NCBI RefSeq assembly: GCF_002250655.1
Contig: NZ_NOZR01000010.1
Span: forward strand, 62,001 to 126,000
Source of the DNA: Mycolicibacterium sphagni
Lineage (GTDB): Bacteria; Actinomycetota; Actinomycetes; Mycobacteriales; Mycobacteriaceae
Direction of reading: 5' to 3'
Length of the DNA: 64,000 nt
Positions 50,648 to 59,573 of this stretch are shown here, one piece after another (position 1 is the first letter of the stretch; every line of letters starts with the position of its first letter). The position numbers and the translations under genes are program-made. A model generated the notes under the pieces. That model saw nothing but the letters and a program-made list of their open reading frames with translations. It was not told the DNA's origin and did not search any database.

Positions 50648-51856
50648 ATGACCGACTCCACCACAGTGGCGATCGTCGGCGGTGGCCCCGCCGGGATGGT
50701 GCTCGGATTGATTCTGGCCAGGGCCGGCATCGAGGTCACGGTGCTGGAGAAGCACGCCGACTTCCTGCGTGACTTCCGCGGGGACACAGTGCATCCCACG
50801 ACACTGCGGCTGCTGGATGAGTTGGGGCTGGGCGCGCGGTTCGCCGCGCTGCCGCAAAGCAAGGTCGACCACGCCGAGCTGACTGTCGGCGGCCGGTCGG
50901 TGACCATGGTGGACTTTCGCCGGCTGCGCCTCACGCATCCTTATGTGGCGATGGTGCCGCAGTGGGATCTGCTGAACCTGCTGGCCGATGCCGGCGCAGT
51001 CGAGCCGACCTACACCCTGCGGATGTGCCACGAGGTGACCGGTCTGTTGCGCAGCGGTGCGCGGACGACCGGGGTCACCTACACCTCGCCGGAAGGGGAC
51101 GGCGAATTGCGGGCGGACTTGACGGTGGCGTGCGACGGGCGGTGGTCGACCGTGCGGCAGAGCGCCGGCCTGACCGCGCGGGATTTCCCGGTGCCGTTCG
51201 ACGTGTGGTGGTTCCGGCTTCCGCGCGAAGCCGGTGGGCAGTACACCCTGATACCCCGCTTCGGGCCGGGACGGGTGTTGATCATGATCCCGCGGGAAGG
51301 GTATTTCCAGATCGCCTACCTGATCGCGAAGGGTAGTGATCAGCAGCTACGAGCGCGTGGTCTAGACGCCTTCAAAGCCGAACTCGCCGAATTGGTTCCG
51401 GAGGCTGACGTCGATGCCGTCACGTCGTTCGATGATGTGAAGTTCCTCGATGTGCGTCTCAACCGGCTCAAGCGCTGGCACGCCGACGGGGTGCTGTGCA
51501 TCGGCGACGCGGCGCACGCGATGTCACCAATCGGCGGCGTCGGCATCAACGTCGCCGTGCAGGACGCGGTAGGCGCCGCGACGCTACTGGCCGAGCCGCT
51601 GCGACGGCGTGCGGTCACCGAGCGCGACTTGGCGGCGGTGCGCAAGCGCAGGCTGCCGCCGGCTGCGGTCACCCAGGCGATGCAGCGGGTGATGCACCGC
51701 CAGTTGGTGGCGCCGATCTTGGCCGGCGGCACTCCCGACCCGCCGGCACTGCTCGGGACGGTGTTTCAGCGGCTGCCGTTCCTCTCGGCCATACCCGCCT
51801 ACCTCGTCGGAGTCGGTATCCGGCCCGAACACGCGCCGGACTTCGCCAGGCGCTAG
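50648..51856 (+). CDS. FAD-dependent monooxygenase-type oxidoreductase
   Basis: A 402-aa PHBH-fold flavoprotein. The N-terminal GGGPAGMVLGLILARAG binds FAD; the DG motif is ACDGRWS, and GDAAHAMSPIGGVGINVAVQD completes the FAD site. Family members hydroxylate aromatics or act as oxidases. It lies 21 bp after kup; substrate unknown. Confidence 0.8.
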   Translation: MTDSTTVAIVGGGPAGMVLGLILARAGIEVTVLEKHADFLRDFRGDTVHPTTLRLLDELGLGARFAALPQSKVDHAELTVGGRSVTMVDFRRLRLTHPYVAMVPQWDLLNLLADAGAVEPTYTLRMCHEVTGLLRSGARTTGVTYTSPEGDGELRADLTVACDGRWSTVRQSAGLTARDFPVPFDVWWFRLPREAGGQYTLIPRFGPGRVLIMIPREGYFQIAYLIAKGSDQQLRARGLDAFKAELAELVPEADVDAVTSFDDVKFLDVRLNRLKRWHADGVLCIGDAAHAMSPIGGVGINVAVQDAVGAATLLAEPLRRRAVTERDLAAVRKRRLPPAAVTQAMQRVMHRQLVAPILAGGTPDPPALLGTVFQRLPFLSAIPAYLVGVGIRPEHAPDFARR

Positions 51857-51916
51857 GCCGGCTTCTCCTCCAGCAACTCCATCGCGCCGAGGACGGCCGG
51901 TGCTGCCGCGGCCGCG

Positions 51917-52669
51917 TTAGCCGCCGACCATGATGAGCCCGCCATCCACGGCGAGCAGCTGGCCGGTAATGAAGTGCGAACCTTCGCCGGCCAGGAACAC
52001 CAGCATCGGTCCGAGATCGCGGTCGGGATCGCCGAGCGCGCCACCCAACGGGATGGTGGCCTTGATCTGCTCGTCGATGAACGGCGCCGCATCGGGGCCG
52101 AGGAATTCGCGCAAACGGTCCGCGCCCCGGGTCTGCATGGCAGGCGCCAGCGCGTTGACCGTCACCTTGTCGGCCGCCCAGGCCTTGGCCGCCGACCGGG
52201 TCCAGGCCTGCACCGCGCCTTTGGTCGCGGCGTACACCGCGGAGATCGGACTGCCCATCACCGCCTCGGCCGAGCCGAAGTTGATGATGCGGCCACCGGA
52301 CGCACGCATCGCCTTGTACGCGGCCTGGTTGGTCAGCACCGTCGTCTTCACGTTGGTGGCCAGCAGGAAGTCGATATCGTCGGCGGTGATACTGCCCGGG
52401 ATGCCCTGCTGCCAGAGCCCCGCCGCGTTGATCAGCACATCAAGTCCGCCCAGCGTCGCGACCGCGGCATCGATCATCGCGTCGACGGCGTCGGGATCCC
52501 TGGCGTCGCACTGCAGCCAGGTCGCCTGCGACTCGTCGGTCGGCTTGGTCTGGTGGTAGGTCGCGACGATCTGCGCTCCGGCGGCGGACAGCGCCCGGAC
52601 CGCCGCGGCACCCAGGCCGCTGGCCGCACCGGTGACCACCGCACGGCGGCCTTCCAGCGGACGGCTCAT
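51917..52669 (-). CDS. Short-chain dehydrogenase/reductase
   Basis: A 250-aa SDR. The Rossmann TGAASGLGAAA (about residues 14-24), the NAAG motif in DVLINAAGLW, the YxxxK catalytic pair in YAATKGA with preceding Ser, and the C-terminal INDGGxxxxGG-like VDGGLIMVGG are intact. The ATG at 52669 was chosen; the open frame extends upstream without support. It is divergent from the alcohol dehydrogenase gene. Confidence 0.85.
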   Translation of the reverse strand: MSRPLEGRRAVVTGAASGLGAAAVRALSAAGAQIVATYHQTKPTDESQATWLQCDARDPDAVDAMIDAAVATLGGLDVLINAAGLWQQGIPGSITADDIDFLLATNVKTTVLTNQAAYKAMRASGGRIINFGSAEAVMGSPISAVYAATKGAVQAWTRSAAKAWAADKVTVNALAPAMQTRGADRLREFLGPDAAPFIDEQIKATIPLGGALGDPDRDLGPMLVFLAGEGSHFITGQLLAVDGGLIMVGG

Positions 52670-52749
52670 CGGAAGAACGGGGGCGACCCGGCGGACGCGT
52701 GCCTTACCATAGCGGTCACGGTAGGACGCGGCACCGCGGGTGTCAACCG

Positions 52750-52761
52750 TCGAATATTCGA
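52750..52761. promoter_or_regulatory. 12-bp palindrome TCGAATATTCGA
   Basis: A perfect 12-bp palindrome in the 142-bp divergent region between the SDR and alcohol dehydrogenase genes. Followed by AAAAGC and, further on, TTGCATGTTGCACG. It could be a regulator site; there is no regulator gene adjacent. Confidence 0.35.
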
Positions 52762-52811
52762 AAAGCGTTGTGCGAGTTGCATGTTGCACGAATCGGCACT
52801 GTGAGGACCCC

Positions 52812-53822
52812 ATGAGAGCAGCCATCATCACTGGACCCGGCACAACCCAGGTCGTCGAGGTCCCCGATCCGGTGGCCGGGCCCTGCGACGTCGTGGTCAA
52901 GATCAAGGCCTGCGGCATTTGCGGATCCGATGCGCTCTACATCTCGATGGGCGGCCTGCCGCCGCACCAGGGCCGCATGCCGCTTGGGCACGAGCCGGCT
53001 GGCGAAGTCGTCGAAGTCGGCCGCGACGTCATCGGCGTCAAGGTCGGCGATCATGTGGTCATCAATCCGATCGGCGCACCGAGCGGGATCATCGGAAACG
53101 GCGGCGCCACCGGCGCGCTGGCCGAGTACCTGCTCGTCGAGAGCGCCGTGCGTGGGCAGAGTTTCGAGGTAATCCCCGCCGAGATCCCCTTCGACGTGGC
53201 CGCCCTGAACGAACCGATGGCTGTCGCCAGGCACGGCGTGAACCAGACCAGGCCGACGCCGGCGGACAAGGTCGCGGTGTTCGGCGCCGGGCCGATCGGA
53301 CTCGGCGCGACCATGGCCTACAAGTCGTTGGGTGTGGAGCACGTGACGGTGGTGGACCTGATCGGGTCGCGGCTGGACAAGGCGCTCGCGATCGGCGCCG
53401 ACGCGGTGATCAACGCCGGCGACGAAGATGTCTCCGGGCGGCTGATCGAGTTGCACGGCGCCGGCGAGGCACTCTGGCCCGGCAAGTCCGGCACCACGAT
53501 CTACCTCGACGCCGCGGGCGCACCCTCGGTGATCAGCACCGCATTGGGCGCCGCGCAGCGCGGGGCGCGTCTCGGGGTGGTGGCCGTGCACAAGGAACCG
53601 GTACCGGTGGACTTCATCAACATCATGGCCAACGAGATCACGGTCGTCGGATCGATGGGATACCCCACCGAAATCTTCGAGGTGACAAAGGATCTCGCCG
53701 CCAACTGGGAGAAGTACGCGGTGATCGTCAGCCACACCTTCGGCTTCGACGAGGTGCAGGGCGCACTGCGGACGGCGTCGACACCGGGCGCCGCCGACAA
53801 GGTCGTCGTCACCTTCGACTGA
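52812..53822 (+). CDS. Zinc-dependent medium-chain dehydrogenase
   Basis: A 336-aa zinc-binding alcohol/sorbitol-type dehydrogenase. The catalytic Zn motif is CGICGSDALY (about 36-45), with GHEPAGEV and the Rossmann VFGAGPIGLGA. The structural zinc lobe (four Cys) is absent: residues after VVINPIG contain no Cys. ATG 52812 with GAGGA upstream. Confidence 0.82.
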   Translation: MRAAIITGPGTTQVVEVPDPVAGPCDVVVKIKACGICGSDALYISMGGLPPHQGRMPLGHEPAGEVVEVGRDVIGVKVGDHVVINPIGAPSGIIGNGGATGALAEYLLVESAVRGQSFEVIPAEIPFDVAALNEPMAVARHGVNQTRPTPADKVAVFGAGPIGLGATMAYKSLGVEHVTVVDLIGSRLDKALAIGADAVINAGDEDVSGRLIELHGAGEALWPGKSGTTIYLDAAGAPSVISTALGAAQRGARLGVVAVHKEPVPVDFINIMANEITVVGSMGYPTEIFEVTKDLAANWEKYAVIVSHTFGFDEVQGALRTASTPGAADKVVVTFD

Positions 53823-53825
53823 GAC

Positions 53826-54761
53826 TCACAGCCGGGGCAGCACCTCGCCGGCCAGCAGCTCCAGCGTGCCGTCGGAGGCCCGGTCATGGGTGAACAGCAC
53901 CACCTGGCCGAAGCCCAGCTCGCGCAGCTGGCCGAGCCGGTCGACGATCGCCGCGGGCGTGCCGATCAGGCCACCGTCGTGCAGGCCGAATCCTGGTCCA
54001 CCGAACCGCTTTTCGGCGAGCTGCCGGACGCCGTCCAAGGCGGCGTCGTCAGGGGCGATGGCCAATACGGCTTCCACCGACATCACGATGGTCGACGGAT
54101 CCCGGCCGATGTCGTCGCACAGCGAGCGCAGCACCGCCAGCTTGTGTTCCATCTCGCCCAGCGCGTAGGTGGGGACGTTCCAGACGTCGGCATAGCGGGC
54201 CACCAGCGGAAGCGTGTACTTCTCCCCGGCGCCACCGACCACGATGGGCGGGCGCGGCTGCTGAACGGGACCGGGTTTGATCGGCATGTCCTGAACCGTG
54301 TAATGCGCTCCGCTGAAGTCGATCCGCTGCCCGGCGAATGCCTGGGTCAAGATCTCGAGGGTCTCGCCCAGACGCTCGGAGCGTTGCGCAAACGATCCCC
54401 ACTCCAGCCCGAGTCGTTGATGTTCGTCTTCGATGGAACCGCTGCCGATGCCGAGCTCCAGCCGGCCGGCCGAGATCTGGTCCAGCGTGGTGGCCATCTT
54501 GGCCAGCACGGCAGGGTGCCGAAATTGGTTGCACAGCACCATGTGTCCGACGCGAAGACGCTCCGTCTGGCTCAGCAGCGCGGTGGCCAGGGTCCATGCC
54601 TCCAGCGAATCGATGCCGGGGACGCCAGGGCCGTACATGTGGTCGTAGAGCCACAGCGAGCCGATTCCGAGCTCTTCGCAGCGTTGCGCGCGGTGCAGCA
54701 CGTCGGCATAGCTGAAGCCCATCTGCGGGACGTAGATCCCGATGTCCAGGGCAGTGCTCAC
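53826..54761 (-). CDS. LLM-class F420-dependent oxidoreductase
   Basis: A 311-aa TIM-barrel luciferase-like monooxygenase/reductase. Features: MGFSYADVLHRAQRCEELGIGSLWLYDHMYG, GRLELGIGSGSIEDEHQ and PPIVVGGAGEKYTLPLVARYAD. In mycobacteria most such proteins use F420. Translationally coupled (4 bp) to the TetR gene upstream and divergent from the P450 operon, so probably part of the same pathway. Confidence 0.82.
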   Translation of the reverse strand: MSTALDIGIYVPQMGFSYADVLHRAQRCEELGIGSLWLYDHMYGPGVPGIDSLEAWTLATALLSQTERLRVGHMVLCNQFRHPAVLAKMATTLDQISAGRLELGIGSGSIEDEHQRLGLEWGSFAQRSERLGETLEILTQAFAGQRIDFSGAHYTVQDMPIKPGPVQQPRPPIVVGGAGEKYTLPLVARYADVWNVPTYALGEMEHKLAVLRSLCDDIGRDPSTIVMSVEAVLAIAPDDAALDGVRQLAEKRFGGPGFGLHDGGLIGTPAAIVDRLGQLRELGFGQVVLFTHDRASDGTLELLAGEVLPRL

Positions 54762-55303
54762 TGCTTGATGCCGACGGCGTGGCGCAGCTGGGCCAGGAAC
54801 TGGTCGGCATCGTCACTGCGGACCACATAGTGCGACACCGCGATACGAATTGCGGTGGCGGCCTTGAGCGCTGCGTTCGGGCCGCTCAGCAGCCGCTCCA
54901 GGCGGGACCGCATGAGCGGCAGGATCCGCGATAGCTGGGCGACCACCACCTCGGGCTCGACGTCGATGAGCCGCACCCCGGAGTACGTCTGCTGGTAAGC
55001 GACGATGAACTGCAGCGCCGCATCGAGCTTGTCGGTGCCGCGAAGCCCGGCGGTAGCCCGGCTGATACCGGTGTCGAACATCTCGCGCTCGTAAGCGCCG
55101 AACGCGTCGAGCAGCTCGGACTTGGAGGCGAACCAGCGATACAGGGTCGGACGGGAGACGCCGGCTTGCAGCGCGACCTCGGACAGGCTGAGCTTCGTCT
55201 GGCCGCTCCGGGCGAGCACCTCGGCGGTGGCGTTGAGGATGCGGCGCCGCGAGGAGGACTCGTCCTCGTCGGGTATCGCGGCGGTGCTTCCGGCCTGGCT
55301 CAC
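54758..55303 (-). CDS. TetR-family regulator of the P450 cluster
   Basis: A 181-aa regulator starting with GTG at 55303. The HTH is SLSEVALQAGVSRPTLYRWFAS (about 39-60); the C-terminal half is a helical ligand domain. It is divergent from the P450-ferredoxin-P450 operon with 104 bp between. It probably controls that operon and the linked LLM gene. Confidence 0.8.
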   Translation of the reverse strand: MSQAGSTAAIPDEDESSSRRRILNATAEVLARSGQTKLSLSEVALQAGVSRPTLYRWFASKSELLDAFGAYEREMFDTGISRATAGLRGTDKLDAALQFIVAYQQTYSGVRLIDVEPEVVVAQLSRILPLMRSRLERLLSGPNAALKAATAIRIAVSHYVVRSDDADQFLAQLRHAVGIKQ

Positions 55304-55330
55304 GTGTACAGGATTACAGGTCGAGGCCCC

Positions 55331-55400
55331 AGTGTCACGCCTGTCGGCACATCCGAGACTGAAAACACTGTCTTTACAAATTCTGGGCAAAGTGTCACGC
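55331..55400. repeat. Paired 10-bp direct repeats in the TetR/P450 promoter
   Basis: AGTGTCACGC occurs at 55331-55340 and again at 55391-55400, 60 bp apart, in the divergent region. The second copy is 7 bp upstream of the P450 GTG. The intervening stretch is AT-richer (GAAAACACTGTCTTTACAAATTC). Candidate operator half-sites. Confidence 0.5.
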
Positions 55401-55407
55401 TGGGCAC

Positions 55408-56649
55408 GTGTCCGGGGACCAACGTGAGTACAGCCCTCACGACATCACGTCGCGCCGATTCTGGGGCCAGCCTTTCGACGTCCGCGAGCAGACCTTCGCC
55501 GCTCTGCGCGCAACCGACGGCCTCACGTGGCACGAGCCTTTTCCCTCGCTGTTTCCCATGGAAGAGCCGGGTTACTGGGCGCTGACCCGGCGGGCGGACA
55601 TCGCCCACGCCAGCCTGCACCCGGAGCTGTTCAGCTCGGCACAGGGCATCGCGCTGGACCCGATGCCCGCCGACATCCAGCGGATCGCGACTTTCTTCCT
55701 GATGATGGACCCGCCGCAGCACACCACGTACCGACGCCTGATCAGCTCGGCGTTCACGCCGCGAAACGTCGCTCAAATCGACGAGCAGGTTCGCAAGAAT
55801 GCCGCCACCGTGGTCGACGAACTCGTCGGCGCCGGTGCCGTGGACTTTGTCGCCGCGTGTTCGGCGCGGCTGCCGATGATGACGATCTCCGAGATGCTCG
55901 GGGTGCCCAACTCCGATCGGGAGGCCGTGGCCAAGGCCGCGGAGAAGCTCTTCAGCATGAGCGACGACGAGTACTCCACCATCGAGGAGCGGGCCGAGGC
56001 CACGGTCAACGAGATGTTCCTGCTGGCCGGCACCGGCATTGAGCTGGCTAAGTTCCGCCGCCGTCACCCCGGCGACGACCTGATGACCAGTATCGTCAAC
56101 GCCGAGATCGATGGTCACCGGCTCACCGACGAGGAGATCGGGGCCTTCCTGGTCCTGCTGGCGTCAGCCGGTAACGACACCACCAAGCAGACGACGTCGC
56201 ACGCGATGCTGGCGTTGGCGGCCAATCCCGAGCAGCGAGCTTGGCTGATGGCCGACTTCGACGCCAGGATCGGCCCGGCCGTCGAAGAGTTCATCCGATG
56301 GGCGACGCCGGTGCTGCAGTTCGCCCGGGTCGTCACCGAGGACACCGAATTGGCAGGCCAGCAGCTGGCGGCCGGCGACAAGGTGGGACTGTTCTATTGC
56401 TCGGCCAACCGGGACGAAGAGGCCTTTGAGGCGCCGGAGGCGTTCAACCTGCGGCGCTGGCCCAACCCACATCTCGGGTTCGGCGGCGGCGGTCCGCACT
56501 TCTGCCTCGGCAACCAGCTCGCTCGCACCGAACTGCGAAACCTGTTCCGGGAGCTGATGTTCCGAGTCGACGTCGAGTTAGGTGAGCCCGACTATCTGCT
56601 GAGTAGTTTCGTGCACGGGATCAAACGGCTCCCGGCATTCGTCCGCTGA
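55408..56649 (+). CDS. Cytochrome P450 (first of cluster)
   Basis: A 413-aa soluble P450. The I-helix oxygen-activation motif is AGNDTTKQ, the ExxR is EEFIRW, and the haem loop FGGGGPHFCLG has ligand C366. GTG start. Followed by a 3Fe-4S ferredoxin, so electrons probably come from it. The CYP family number cannot be assigned reliably. Substrate unknown. Confidence 0.88.
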   Translation: MSGDQREYSPHDITSRRFWGQPFDVREQTFAALRATDGLTWHEPFPSLFPMEEPGYWALTRRADIAHASLHPELFSSAQGIALDPMPADIQRIATFFLMMDPPQHTTYRRLISSAFTPRNVAQIDEQVRKNAATVVDELVGAGAVDFVAACSARLPMMTISEMLGVPNSDREAVAKAAEKLFSMSDDEYSTIEERAEATVNEMFLLAGTGIELAKFRRRHPGDDLMTSIVNAEIDGHRLTDEEIGAFLVLLASAGNDTTKQTTSHAMLALAANPEQRAWLMADFDARIGPAVEEFIRWATPVLQFARVVTEDTELAGQQLAAGDKVGLFYCSANRDEEAFEAPEAFNLRRWPNPHLGFGGGGPHFCLGNQLARTELRNLFRELMFRVDVELGEPDYLLSSFVHGIKRLPAFVR

Positions 56650-56663
56650 GTATGGGGCAGTTC

Positions 56664-56858
56664 ATGCGTATTGAAGTAGATCTCGGCAAGTGCACCGGGC
56701 ACGGCATCTGCGAGAGCATCGCCGATGACGTGTTCGAGGTTGACGACGACGGCAGCGTCCGCATCCACGGTGACCGCCGTCCCGAATCGGACCGGGACAG
56801 GATGAAGCAGGCGGTCACGCAATGCCCCGCCGCGGCGCTGATTCTGGTCGAGGACTGA
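56664..56858 (+). CDS. P450-associated 3Fe-4S-type ferredoxin
   Basis: A 64-aa ferredoxin (68 aa from an alternative ATG at 56652). The cluster motif is C-T-G-H-G-I-C ... C-P, with His at the position that holds Cys in 4Fe-4S forms. It sits between P450 and the NIPSNAP-like gene and probably delivers electrons to the flanking P450s. Such Cys-xx-His variants occur in mycobacterial P450 ferredoxins. Confidence 0.85.
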   Translation: MRIEVDLGKCTGHGICESIADDVFEVDDDGSVRIHGDRRPESDRDRMKQAVTQCPAAALILVED

Positions 56859-56861
56859 TCG

Positions 56862-57566
56862 GTGAAGAAGTTCTTCGGCCACACCCTGCTGTACTTGCAC
56901 GAGACGATCGCGCTGGGTTCTGAGCGCAGCGACCGCTTCGTCGAGCAGTTCGTCAGTGTCTACCAACCGATGATGGAATCGCTTGGGGCGCGGCTGTTCT
57001 CCATATGGGAGACCACCCCGTACAACGGCCATTGGCCGCAGGTGACGATCGTCTGGGAGATCGACGCGTTCGCCGACTACGCCCGTATCGGCAAGGCACA
57101 GGCCCCAGGGGGCAGTCACCGCGAGGCGGCCGCGGCATGGTCGGACTACCTGGCCGGGGTGGGAGCATCGGGGGAGGGCCGGATCATGTACGCCGGCCGC
57201 AGCAACCGGACGCTGGCCGAGCTGACGGAGGCGAAATTCGGCGCAGGACTGGTGATCCAGGAGATCATGCAGACCAAACCCGGCCGGCAGGACGACTACA
57301 TCCGCGAGCTCGAGCGCCTGTACGTCCCCTGGTCGGAGAGCACCGGCAAACGCTGGCTCGGCTCCTTCATCACCACGTTTCGCTTCAACGAGGTGATCCA
57401 CTACTGGGCGCTCGACGGTGACTGGGACTGCTTCGAGAACCACTACCCGTCCTGGAAGGACAGCCCGCCGGCTGAAATCGTCACCTGGATGAGTGTCGCA
57501 CCCGCGCTGCGCGACGGCTGGGAGGACTCCATCTTGCAGGCTCTGCCGCCGTCCCCGCTCCGATAA
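56862..57566 (+). CDS. NIPSNAP-like dimeric alpha/beta-barrel protein
   Basis: A 234-aa protein made of two similar ferredoxin-like halves: residues ~8-75 (YLHETIALGSERSDRFVEQF, SIWETTPYNGHWPQVTIVW) and ~125-215 (IQEIMQTKPGRQDDYIREL, SFITTFRFNEVIHYW). This matches the NIPSNAP-like barrel fold. Function is unknown; it is co-transcribed with P450s (start 3 bp after the ferredoxin stop, stop overlapping the second P450). Confidence 0.65.
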   Translation: MKKFFGHTLLYLHETIALGSERSDRFVEQFVSVYQPMMESLGARLFSIWETTPYNGHWPQVTIVWEIDAFADYARIGKAQAPGGSHREAAAAWSDYLAGVGASGEGRIMYAGRSNRTLAELTEAKFGAGLVIQEIMQTKPGRQDDYIRELERLYVPWSESTGKRWLGSFITTFRFNEVIHYWALDGDWDCFENHYPSWKDSPPAEIVTWMSVAPALRDGWEDSILQALPPSPLR

Positions 57567-58789
57567 TGGCTGTGATGCAGGACTTCTCGTATAGTCCGTT
57601 CGATCCGGCGGTGATGTCCGATCCGCGGCCTTTCTACCAGACGCTGCGCGACGAACACCCGGTGTACTACATCGAGGACCTCGACACGTTCGCGCTCTCC
57701 CGGTTCGCCGACATCTGGGACGTCCTGGCGATCAACGACGGCACGTTCGTCGCCTCCGAGGGGACCCTGCCCGCCGCGGCGGTATTGGGCAGACGCAACG
57801 ACGGACCCGTCGCCGATCCGGCGTTGCACCCCTTGCCATTTCATGCCAACTTCGACGCACCGCTGTACGACGACGTTCGGCGCTGCACCGCCGCGCAGTT
57901 TCGGCCGAAGTCGGTCGCGGGCTGGCGTGACCGCATTCGCGAGCTGGCCAACCAACGCCTCGACGAACTGCTGCCCCGCGGTACATTCGACCTCACCCAG
58001 GAGTACGGTGGTATCGTCGCGGCGTCGGTGGTGTGCGAACTCGTCGGCCTGCCAATCGATTCGGCCGAGGATGTGCTGGCCACGGTCAATGCGGGCAGCC
58101 TGGCCGAACCCGGCAGTGGTGTCGAGGTAGCCAACGCCAGACCGGGATATCTCGAATACCTGATCCCGATCGTCCAGCAGGTCCGGGCCGGCGCCTTCGG
58201 CGGTCCGCTGCCCATCGTCGAGAACCTGCTGGCCTACCGGTTACCCGACGGCTCGGCGCTGTCCGACAGCGAAGTGGCGGTTCAGATGCTGGGCGTGTTC
58301 ATTGGCGGAACCGAGACCGTGCCGAAGATCGTCGCGCACGGATTATGGGAGCTGAGCCGCAACCCTGATCAGCTGGCCGCGGTGCGGGCCGAGCCGGAGG
58401 GCAACGTGCCGGTCGCCCGCGAGGAGATCATCCGCTACTGCGCGCCGGCCCAGTGGTTCGCCCGAACGGTGCGGCGGCCCTTCACTATCCACGACACGAC
58501 GATCCAGCCCGGGCAGCGGATCATCACGCTTCTGGCTTCGGCCAACCGCGATGAGCGGGAGTTTCCCGAGCCGGAGACGTTCATCTGGAACCGGCCGATC
58601 CAACGACAACTGGCGTTCGGTCGCGGTCAGCACTTCTGTTTGGGCTATCACATGGCCCGGCTGGAGATCGCAATCATGTTGCAGGAGTGGCTGCGCCGTG
58701 TCGGTGACTATCGCATCCTCGACGACGCCGCACATCGGCCGCCGTCGAGCTTCCAGTGGGGCTGGAACAGCATCCCGGTTCAGGTGTGA
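57566..58789 (+). CDS. Cytochrome P450 (second of cluster)
   Basis: A 407-aa P450. The I-helix has FIGGTETVPK (GGTET instead of the usual GxDT), ExxR is EEIIRY, and the haem loop FGRGQHFCLG has C358. The ATG is within the upstream stop (TAATG). It differs strongly from the first P450, so it should act on another step or substrate. Confidence 0.88.
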   Translation: MAVMQDFSYSPFDPAVMSDPRPFYQTLRDEHPVYYIEDLDTFALSRFADIWDVLAINDGTFVASEGTLPAAAVLGRRNDGPVADPALHPLPFHANFDAPLYDDVRRCTAAQFRPKSVAGWRDRIRELANQRLDELLPRGTFDLTQEYGGIVAASVVCELVGLPIDSAEDVLATVNAGSLAEPGSGVEVANARPGYLEYLIPIVQQVRAGAFGGPLPIVENLLAYRLPDGSALSDSEVAVQMLGVFIGGTETVPKIVAHGLWELSRNPDQLAAVRAEPEGNVPVAREEIIRYCAPAQWFARTVRRPFTIHDTTIQPGQRIITLLASANRDEREFPEPETFIWNRPIQRQLAFGRGQHFCLGYHMARLEIAIMLQEWLRRVGDYRILDDAAHRPPSSFQWGWNSIPVQV

Positions 58790-58820
58790 ACGGTCGGCTG
58801 ATCCTGCAGCAATGGGTCGG

Positions 58821-58838
58821 ATAAACTCCTTGATTTAC
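58821..58838 (-). promoter_or_regulatory. Operator-like element upstream of the TetR gene (58866)
   Basis: Read on the minus strand, the 18 bp are GTAAATCAAGGAGTTTAT. They match the element at 60560-60577 at 15 of 18 positions. Located 28 bp before the TetR start codon. Suggests autoregulation and control of the crotonase gene by one repressor. Confidence 0.6.
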
Positions 58839-58865
58839 TTCGGCCCGTGGTGTGCACTATGAACG

Positions 58866-59573
58866 GTGAGCGCAGCCAAAGACCAGCGAACTGACCGGTC
58901 GTCTGTCACGCGCGACGCGCTTCTGGTGGCCGCCGAGCAACTCTTTGCCGAACATGGCATGCATGGGGTCTCTAATCGGCAGATCAGTGAGGCTGCAGGG
59001 CAGGGCAACAACGCCGCGGCTTGTTACCATTTCGGTTCGCGAGCCGATCTGTTGCGCGCGATCGAGGCGCGGCATCGTGCCGCGATTGACGAGATCCGCC
59101 GGCGCAAGCTAGGCGATATTCCGTCGACGCCGCAGTTACGGGACTGGATCGGCGTACTGGTTTATCCGCTGACCGAGCATCTGGAGGCACTCGGAACAGC
59201 CACGTCTTACGCACGTTTCGCGGCCCAGGTGATGGCCGACCCCACCTCTCGGGATCTGGTGGGCTCCGACGCAATGACGTCCGAACTCATGCTGAAAACC
59301 GTCCGCGGGATCAACCGAAGCCTCCCCGAACGCCCGAGACGCGTTCGGGTGGCCCGCTGGATGATGGCGAGGAATCTGTTGATGCACACCTGCGCCGAGG
59401 TCGAGGGTGAACTTGCCGATGGTCGCCCCTCGGTGAGTTCGAGCTGGTCGGTGGTCGCCGAGGAGTTGATCACCGCACTAGCTGGACTCTGGGAGGCGCC
59501 CGCCGCGAAGATGTCGGCGGTTACGGCTTCTTCCGTCCAGAGTGGCTCAGTCGCCATTCCGGCGGGAAGTTGA
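58866..59573 (+). CDS. TetR-family regulator
   Basis: A 235-aa regulator starting with GTG. The HTH has SNRQISEAAGQGNNAAACYHFGS (about 36-58), like regulators of lipid or steroid metabolism. The C-terminus overlaps the end of the convergent crotonase gene by 53 bp. It follows the second P450 gene. Confidence 0.8.
   Translation: MSAAKDQRTDRSSVTRDALLVAAEQLFAEHGMHGVSNRQISEAAGQGNNAAACYHFGSRADLLRAIEARHRAAIDEIRRRKLGDIPSTPQLRDWIGVLVYPLTEHLEALGTATSYARFAAQVMADPTSRDLVGSDAMTSELMLKTVRGINRSLPERPRRVRVARWMMARNLLMHTCAEVEGELADGRPSVSSSWSVVAEELITALAGLWEAPAAKMSAVTASSVQSGSVAIPAGS

Noticed and set aside
49637..51031. 464-residue open frame opposite kup and the flavoprotein gene
   Set aside because: Spans two supported genes on the other strand with no recognisable domain.
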